Assembly (NCBI RefSeq): GCF_001543105.1
Contig: NZ_CP014159.1
Location: 1,426,001-1,490,000, forward strand
DNA length: 64,000 bases
Direction of reading: 5' to 3'
Source: Aerococcus christensenii
GTDB lineage: Bacteria; Bacillota; Bacilli; Lactobacillales; Aerococcaceae
This document shows positions 59,106 through 64,000 of this stretch, one piece after another. Below the pieces are notes generated by a model that did not search any database, was not told the DNA's origin, and saw only the letters and a list, made by a program, of their open reading frames with translations. Within the stretch, counting starts at the first letter, position 1; each line of letters begins with the position of its first letter. The position numbers and the translations under genes were made by a program.

Positions 59106-60103
59106 AGTTGAAAACTTTAGTGATTGGTGGTTCTGGATTATTCTTGATGGTCTTCTCACTGCTTCTGTTTGTTGCCATTTTATTTTCAGATGAACAGGAC
59201 AGCGGAATTTCCAATATTCATTATGGAGGTGTGAATGTTTCCGCAGAAGTGCTGGCTCATAAGCCTATGGTAGAAAAATATGCCAAAGAATATGGCGTTG
59301 AAGAATATGTCAACATACTTCTTGCGATTATACAGGTGGAATCGGGCGGTACTGCGGAAGATGTTATGCAGTCCTCGGAATCCCTCGGTCTTCCACCTAA
59401 TTCATTGAGTACAGAAGAATCCATTAAGCAAGGTGTGAAGTATTTCAGTGAATTATTAGCCAGTAGCGAAAGGCTCAGTGTAGATTTAGAATCGGTTATC
59501 CAGTCCTACAATTATGGTGGTGGTTTCTTAGGGTATGTGGCTAATCGTGGAAATAAATATACCTTTGAACTGGCTCAAAGTTTCTCAAAAGAGTATTCAG
59601 GTGGCGAAAAAGTGTCTTACCCCAATCCCATAGCCATACCTATCAATGGGGGCTGGCGATACAACTATGGCAATATGTTTTATGTGCAACTGGTAACGCA
59701 GTATCTTGTCACAACAGAGTTTGATGATGATACGGTACAAGCCATCATGGACGAAGCACTGAAATATGAGGGCTGGCGATACGTTTACGGTGGAGCTTCC
59801 CCGACTACTTCTTTTGATTGTAGCGGACTGACACAATGGACGTATGGAAAAGCTGGAATTAACTTACCACGAACCGCACAACAGCAATATGATGTGACCC
59901 AGCATATCCCACTATCGGAAGCACAAGCTGGCGATTTGGTTTTCTTTCATTCTACCTATAACGCTGGCTCTTATATTACTCATGTTGGGATATACCTTGG
60001 CAATAACCGTATGTTTCATGCAGGCGACCCAATCGGTTATGCCGACTTAACAAGCCCCTACTGGCAACAGCATTTAGTGGGAGCAGGACGAATCAAACAA
60101 TGA
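59102..60103 (+). CDS. Tn916 Orf14, bifunctional cell-wall hydrolase
   Basis: 333 residues: a membrane anchor (about 5-27), a lysozyme-like lytic domain (ILAIIQVESGGTAEDVMQSS, catalytic Glu in VES) and a C-terminal NlpC/P60 peptidase (FDCSGLTQW, THVGIYLGNN, catalytic Cys and His). It opens the peptidoglycan for the mating channel. ATGA overlap with Orf15 and Orf13. Confidence 0.95.
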   Translation: MKLKTLVIGGSGLFLMVFSLLLFVAILFSDEQDSGISNIHYGGVNVSAEVLAHKPMVEKYAKEYGVEEYVNILLAIIQVESGGTAEDVMQSSESLGLPPNSLSTEESIKQGVKYFSELLASSERLSVDLESVIQSYNYGGGFLGYVANRGNKYTFELAQSFSKEYSGGEKVSYPNPIAIPINGGWRYNYGNMFYVQLVTQYLVTTEFDDDTVQAIMDEALKYEGWRYVYGGASPTTSFDCSGLTQWTYGKAGINLPRTAQQQYDVTQHIPLSEAQAGDLVFFHSTYNAGSYITHVGIYLGNNRMFHAGDPIGYADLTSPYWQQHLVGAGRIKQ

Positions 60104-61032
60104 GAAAGGAAGATTTAATGATGAAATTTAGAAAAAATCAGAATAAAGAAAAACAGATACCAAAGGAAAAGAAACCTCGTGTCTATAAGGTCAATCCTCA
60201 TAAAAAGGTTGTGATTGCCTTGTGGGTACTTTTAGGGCTTAGTTTCAGCTTTGCGATATTCAAGCACTTTACAGCTATAGATACTCATACTATTCACGAA
60301 ACAACTATCATAGAAAAGGAATACGTTGATACTCATCATGTAGAAAATTTTGTAGAGAACTTTGCGAAAGTCTACTATTCATGGGAGCAATCCGATAAGT
60401 CCATTGATAATCGAATGGAAAGTCTAAAAGGCTATCTGACAGATGAACTTCAAGCTCTCAATGTTGATACAGTACGCAAAGATATTCCTGTATCGTCTTC
60501 TGTAAGAGGATTTCAGATATGGACGGTAGAGCCAACTGGCGACAATGAGTTTAATGTAACCTACAGTGTAGACCAGCTCATTACAGAGGGAGAAAATACA
60601 AAGACCGTCCACTCTGCTTATATAGTGAGTGTCTATGTAGATGGTTCTGGAAATATGGTACTGGTTAAGAATCCGACCATTACCAACATACCTAAGAAAT
60701 CAAGTTATAAACCAAAAGCCATTGAAAGTGAGGGGACGGTTGATTCCATTACAACCAATGAAATCAATGAGTTTTTAACGACGTTCTTCAAGCTCTATCC
60801 TACAGCGACAGCCAGTGAACTTTCCTACTATGTGAATGACGGGATATTAAAACCAATCGGAAAAGAGTACATCTTTCAAGAACTGGTAAATCCTATTCAC
60901 AATCGTAAGGATAATCAAGTCACGGTATCGCTGACAGTGGAGTATATCGACCAGCAGACCAAAGCAACGCAGGTATCTCAATTTGATTTGGTACTTGAAA
61001 AGAACGGGAGTAATTGGAAGATTGTAAAATAA
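60100..61032 (+). CDS. Tn916 Orf13, TcpC-family transfer protein
   Basis: 310 residues: a basic cytoplasmic N-terminus, one membrane helix (about 36-56) and two NTF2-like domains outside, similar to TcpC/VirB8. It scaffolds the channel. A second ATG at 60118 or 60121 is possible; the first gives a 4-base overlap with Orf14. Confidence 0.94.
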   Translation: MRKEDLMMKFRKNQNKEKQIPKEKKPRVYKVNPHKKVVIALWVLLGLSFSFAIFKHFTAIDTHTIHETTIIEKEYVDTHHVENFVENFAKVYYSWEQSDKSIDNRMESLKGYLTDELQALNVDTVRKDIPVSSSVRGFQIWTVEPTGDNEFNVTYSVDQLITEGENTKTVHSAYIVSVYVDGSGNMVLVKNPTITNIPKKSSYKPKAIESEGTVDSITTNEINEFLTTFFKLYPTATASELSYYVNDGILKPIGKEYIFQELVNPIHNRKDNQVTVSLTVEYIDQQTKATQVSQFDLVLEKNGSNWKIVK

Positions 61033-61101
61033 CAAATATTGGTACATGATTACAGATACTTTGTAATCATGTACTCTTTTTGATAAAAAATTGGAGATTC
61101 C

Positions 61102-61130
61102 TTTACAAATATGCTCTTACGTGCTATTAT
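61102..61130 (+). promoter_or_regulatory. Ptet promoter
   Basis: TTTACA, 17-base spacer, TATTAT, ahead of the tet(M) leader. Confidence 0.8.
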
Positions 61131-61161
61131 TTAAGTGACTATTTAAAAGGAGTTAATAAAT

Positions 61162-61373
61162 ATGCGGCAAGGTATTCTTAAATAAACTGTCAATTTGATA
61201 GCGGGAACAAATAATTAGATGTCCTTTTTTAGGAGGGCTTAGTTTTTTGTACCCAGTTTAAGAATACCTTTATCATGTGATTCTAAAGTATCCAGAGAAT
61301 ATCTGTATGCTTTGTATACCTATGGTTATGCATAAAAATCCCAGTGATAAAAGTATTTATCACTGGGATTTTT
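61162..61373 (+). promoter_or_regulatory. tet(M) transcription attenuator
   Basis: Two mutually placed inverted repeats: AAGGTATTCTTAAA (61169-) with TTTAAGAATACCTT (to 61270), and AAAAATCCCAGTGATAAA with its complement at 61334-61373. The second is a terminator lying inside Orf12. Tetracycline-slowed ribosomes on the leader peptide are thought to prevent termination. A 7-codon ORF starts at 61162. Confidence 0.85.
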
Positions 61374-61394
61374 ATGCCCTTTTGGGTTTTTGAA
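61308..61394 (+). CDS. Tn916 Orf12, tet(M) leader peptide
   Basis: 28 residues ([20 protein letters not shown], then DFYALLGF). The terminator hairpin overlaps codons 10-22, so translation of the peptide and transcription are linked. It ends 14 bases before tet(M). Confidence 0.85.
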
Positions 61395-61408
61395 TGGAGG
61401 AAAATCAC

Positions 61409-63328
61409 ATGAAAATTATTAATATTGGAGTTTTAGCTCATGTTGATGCAGGAAAAACTACCTTAACAGAAAGCTTATTATATAACAGTGGAGCGATTAC
61501 AGAATTAGGAAGCGTGGACAAAGGTACAACGAGGACGGATAATACGCTTTTAGAACGTCAGAGAGGAATTACAATTCAGACAGGAATAACCTCTTTTCAG
61601 TGGGAAAATACGAAGGTGAACATCATAGACACGCCAGGACATATGGATTTCTTAGCAGAAGTATATCGTTCATTATCAGTTTTAGATGGGGCAATTCTAC
61701 TGATTTCTGCAAAAGATGGCGTACAAGCACAAACTCGTATATTATTTCATGCACTTAGGAAAATGGGGATTCCCACAATCTTTTTTATCAATAAGATTGA
61801 CCAAAATGGAATTGATTTATCAACGGTTTATCAGGATATTAAAGAGAAACTTTCTGCCGAAATTGTAATCAAACAGAAGGTAGAACTGTATCCTAATATG
61901 TGTGTGACGAACTTTACCGAATCTGAACAATGGGATACGGTAATAGAGGGAAACGATGACCTTTTAGAGAAATATATGTCCGGTAAATCATTAGAAGCAT
62001 TGGAACTCGAACAAGAGGAAAGCATAAGATTTCATAATTGTTCCCTGTTCCCTGTTTATCACGGAAGTGCAAAAAACAATATAGGGATTGATAACCTTAT
62101 AGAAGTGATTACGAATAAATTTTATTCATCAACACATCGAGGTCCGTCTGAACTTTGCGGAAATGTTTTCAAAATTGAATATACAAAAAAAAGACAACGT
62201 CTTGCATATATACGCCTTTATAGTGGAGTACTACATTTACGAGATTCGGTTAGAGTATCAGAAAAAGAAAAAATAAAAGTTACAGAAATGTATACTTCAA
62301 TAAATGGTGAATTATGTAAGATTGATAGAGCTTATTCTGGAGAAATTGTTATTTTGCAAAATGAGTTTTTGAAGTTAAATAGTGTTCTTGGAGATACAAA
62401 ACTATTGCCACAGAGAAAAAAGATTGAAAATCCGCACCCTCTACTACAAACAACTGTTGAACCGAGTAAACCTGAACAGAGAGAAATGTTGCTTGATGCC
62501 CTTTTGGAAATCTCAGATAGTGATCCGCTTCTACGATATTACGTGGATTCTACGACACATGAAATTATACTTTCTTTCTTAGGGAAAGTACAAATGGAAG
62601 TGATTAGTGCACTGTTGCAAGAAAAGTATCATGTGGAGATAGAACTAAAAGAGCCTACAGTCATTTATATGGAGAGACCGTTAAAAAATGCAGAATATAC
62701 CATTCACATCGAAGTGCCGCCAAATCCTTTCTGGGCTTCCATTGGTTTATCTGTATCACCGCTTCCGTTGGGAAGTGGAATGCAGTATGAGAGCTCGGTT
62801 TCTCTTGGATACTTAAATCAATCATTTCAAAATGCAGTTATGGAAGGGATACGCTATGGTTGCGAACAAGGATTATATGGTTGGAATGTGACGGATTGTA
62901 AAATCTGTTTTAAGTATGGCTTATACTATAGCCCTGTTAGTACCCCAGCAGATTTTCGGATGCTTGCTCCTATTGTATTGGAACAAGTCTTAAAAAAAGC
63001 TGGAACAGAATTGTTAGAGCCATATCTTAGTTTTAAAATTTATGCGCCACAGGAATATCTTTCACGAGCATACAACGATGCTCCTAAATATTGTGCGAAC
63101 ATCGTAGACACTCAATTGAAAAATAATGAGGTCATTCTTAGTGGAGAAATCCCTGCTCGGTGTATTCAAGAATATCGTAGTGATTTAACTTTCTTTACAA
63201 ATGGACGTAGTGTTTGTTTAACAGAGTTAAAAGGGTACCATGTTACTACCGGTGAACCTGTTTGCCAGCCCCGTCGTCCAAATAGTCGGATAGATAAAGT
63301 ACGATATATGTTCAATAAAATAACTTAG
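61409..63328 (+). CDS. tet(M): Tetracycline resistance ribosomal protection protein Tet(M)
   Basis: 639 residues, EF-G-like GTPase. G1 AHVDAGKTT at residues 10-18, G3 DTPGHMDF, G4 NKID, then domains II to V like EF-G with the C-terminal helix ([13 protein letters not shown]) that contacts the ribosome. It removes tetracycline from the 30S A site. From memory it differs from classic Tn916 Tet(M) by a few residues (for example [18 protein letters not shown]), so an allele variant. ATG at 61409 follows GGAGG; an in-frame upstream ATG at 61394 is rejected. Confidence 0.97.
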   Translation: MKIINIGVLAHVDAGKTTLTESLLYNSGAITELGSVDKGTTRTDNTLLERQRGITIQTGITSFQWENTKVNIIDTPGHMDFLAEVYRSLSVLDGAILLISAKDGVQAQTRILFHALRKMGIPTIFFINKIDQNGIDLSTVYQDIKEKLSAEIVIKQKVELYPNMCVTNFTESEQWDTVIEGNDDLLEKYMSGKSLEALELEQEESIRFHNCSLFPVYHGSAKNNIGIDNLIEVITNKFYSSTHRGPSELCGNVFKIEYTKKRQRLAYIRLYSGVLHLRDSVRVSEKEKIKVTEMYTSINGELCKIDRAYSGEIVILQNEFLKLNSVLGDTKLLPQRKKIENPHPLLQTTVEPSKPEQREMLLDALLEISDSDPLLRYYVDSTTHEIILSFLGKVQMEVISALLQEKYHVEIELKEPTVIYMERPLKNAEYTIHIEVPPNPFWASIGLSVSPLPLGSGMQYESSVSLGYLNQSFQNAVMEGIRYGCEQGLYGWNVTDCKICFKYGLYYSPVSTPADFRMLAPIVLEQVLKKAGTELLEPYLSFKIYAPQEYLSRAYNDAPKYCANIVDTQLKNNEVILSGEIPARCIQEYRSDLTFFTNGRSVCLTELKGYHVTTGEPVCQPRRPNSRIDKVRYMFNKIT

Positions 63329-63425
63329 TGTATTTTATGTTGTTATATAAATATGGTTTCTTGTTAAATAAGATGAAATATTTTTTAATAAAGATTTGAA
63401 TTAAAGTGTAAAGGAGGAGATAGTT

Positions 63426-63614
63426 ATTATAAACTACAAGTGGATATTGTGTCCTGTATGTGGAAATAAAACACGATTAAAGATAAGGGAAGATACTGAA
63501 TTAAAAAAATTCCCCCTCTATTGTCCGAAATGCAGACAAGAAAATTTAATTGAAATAAAGCAGTTCAAAGTAACTGTGATTACAGAGCCAGACGCAAAGA
63601 CGCAGAGCCGATAA
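63426..63614 (+). CDS. Tn916 Orf6, Cys-rich KTR protein
   Basis: 62 residues (IINYKWILCPVCGNKTR, then YCPKCRQENL), a zinc-ribbon-like CxxC...CxxC protein of the KTR family, unknown function. No ATG, GTG or TTG start exists at the right place: AAGGAGG at 63411-63417 points to an ATT at 63426, so initiation from a rare AUU codon is suggested. Confidence 0.75.
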   Translation: MINYKWILCPVCGNKTRLKIREDTELKKFPLYCPKCRQENLIEIKQFKVTVITEPDAKTQSR

Positions 63615-63650
63615 AATGAGATTAATACAATCTCATTTTATCGGCTCTTT
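63604..63650. terminator. Bidirectional terminator between Orf6 and Orf9
   Basis: A long perfect stem AGAGCCGATAAAATGAGATT with its complement and a 5-base loop. Confidence 0.85.
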
Positions 63651-63673
63651 CCGTTATGTATGGATTCTTTTAA

Positions 63674-64000
63674 TTAGTCTTCGATGTTTCTTGCTTCGTT
63701 GATACCGCTGGCTAAAGATTCCATTAAGGATAGTTCTTTGTCTGTAAAGCTATCCATGTATTTCTCTATCTGTAATCGTCGGGTGCTTTTTACCAAGTTA
63801 TTAGCAGGTAAGAAAAATTCATCAACGGAAACATGAAGTAACGATACAAGGTCATAAAGAACTTGTATGCTGGGGTGTTGCCCTTTATTTTCAATATTAG
63901 TTAAGTACCGTGGGTCAATTTCAATCAATGCTCCCACTTGTTCACGAGTTAAACCTCGTTTCAATCGAGCTTCTTTAATGGCTAAACCAAAGGCTCTAAA
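63674..64000 (-). CDS. Tn916 Orf9, Xre-family repressor, partial
   Basis: Minus strand; the frame continues past base 64000, so the first few codons are missing. It has a Cro/CI helix-turn-helix ([20 protein letters not shown]) and a C-terminal helical region. In Tn916 it is thought to hold down the downstream activators Orf7/Orf8. About 109 of an expected 117 residues are in view. Confidence 0.93.
   Translation of the reverse strand, partial: FRAFGLAIKEARLKRGLTREQVGALIEIDPRYLTNIENKGQHPSIQVLYDLVSLLHVSVDEFFLPANNLVKSTRRLQIEKYMDSFTDKELSLMESLASGINEARNIED

Larger units (their letters stand above)
49275..64000 (+). mobile_element. Tn916-family integrative conjugative element (left part)
   Basis: From an A/T-rich junction (around TTTTTTTATATAAAAAATA, 49275-49293) the sequence carries Orf24, 23, 22, 21, oriT, 20, 19, 18, 17, 16, 15, 14, 13, 12, tet(M), Orf6 and Orf9 in the Tn916 order without interruption. 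The recombination module (Orf10, 7, 8, 5, xis, int) and right end lie outside the window. No extra cargo besides tet(M) is inserted. The exact end base cannot be fixed without the other end. Confidence 0.93.

Overview
The window looks like the chromosome of a low-to-mid GC Lactobacillales bacterium. The evidence is an H2O2-forming type glycerol-3-phosphate oxidase (GlpO), PolC-type replicase, YSIRK/LPXTG surface proteins, a T-box in front of alaS, and the Firmicutes order rarA / cysteine desulfurase / mnmA / recD2 / alaS / ireB-ruvX-UPF0473 / mltG / greA. An Aerococcus-like member of the Aerococcaceae is my best guess; this is inference and only family-level confidence is justified.

Layout. 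(1) 1-6.6 kb: the 3' end of a flavoprotein disulfide-reductase-type gene overlapping an Mga-like regulator, then the glycerol operon glpK-glpO-glpF with a CcpA-type cre site. (2) 6.7-19.7 kb: universal stress protein, a candidate 6S-like small RNA with its own promoter and terminator, rarA (minus strand), then tRNA thiolation genes (cysteine desulfurase, DUF1831, mnmA), recD2, a formate/nitrite channel, T-box plus alaS, and ireB-ruvX-UPF0473. (3) 19.8-21.4 kb: a badly decayed YSIRK/LPXTG surface-protein gene. (4) 21.7-39.7 kb: a long housekeeping block: mltG, greA, rpsB-tsf, pyrH-frr, uppS-cdsA-rseP, polC, and the rimP-nusA-rnpM-ylxQ-infB-rbfA translation/termination operon. Several of these transcription units start with leader hairpins that look like attenuators. 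(5) 39.7-49.2 kb: an accessory stretch with a degenerate DinJ-YafQ-type toxin-antitoxin pair, two tandem paralogous LPKTG surface proteins whose promoters carry 16-nt and 19-nt T tracts, a YbjQ-family gene, a GntP permease remnant, yaaA, and an SDR gene coupled to a small DUF2829 (Tad2-fold) gene. (6) About 49.28 kb to the window end: a Tn916-family integrative conjugative element, with Orf24 through Orf13 (transfer genes, oriT, ArdA), the tet(M) leader and tet(M), Orf6, and part of Orf9; xis/int lie beyond the window.

How parts work together. GlpF admits glycerol, GlpK phosphorylates it, and GlpO oxidises glycerol-3-phosphate with O2, giving DHAP and H2O2. The desulfurase hands sulfur to MnmA for 2-thiouridine in tRNA. 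UppS, CdsA and RseP are envelope functions preceding the replicase. The ICE carries its own relaxase, coupling ATPase, channel proteins, cell-wall hydrolase and antirestriction protein, with tetracycline resistance as the only cargo visible here.

The most interesting unexplained signals are the paired surface-protein promoters with poly-T tracts sitting in the promoter spacer (candidate phase variation), the recombination-prone identical ends of those two genes, the small RNA downstream of rarA, and short leader transcripts in front of tsf and rimP-nusA. I did not find a clearly novel multi-gene system.
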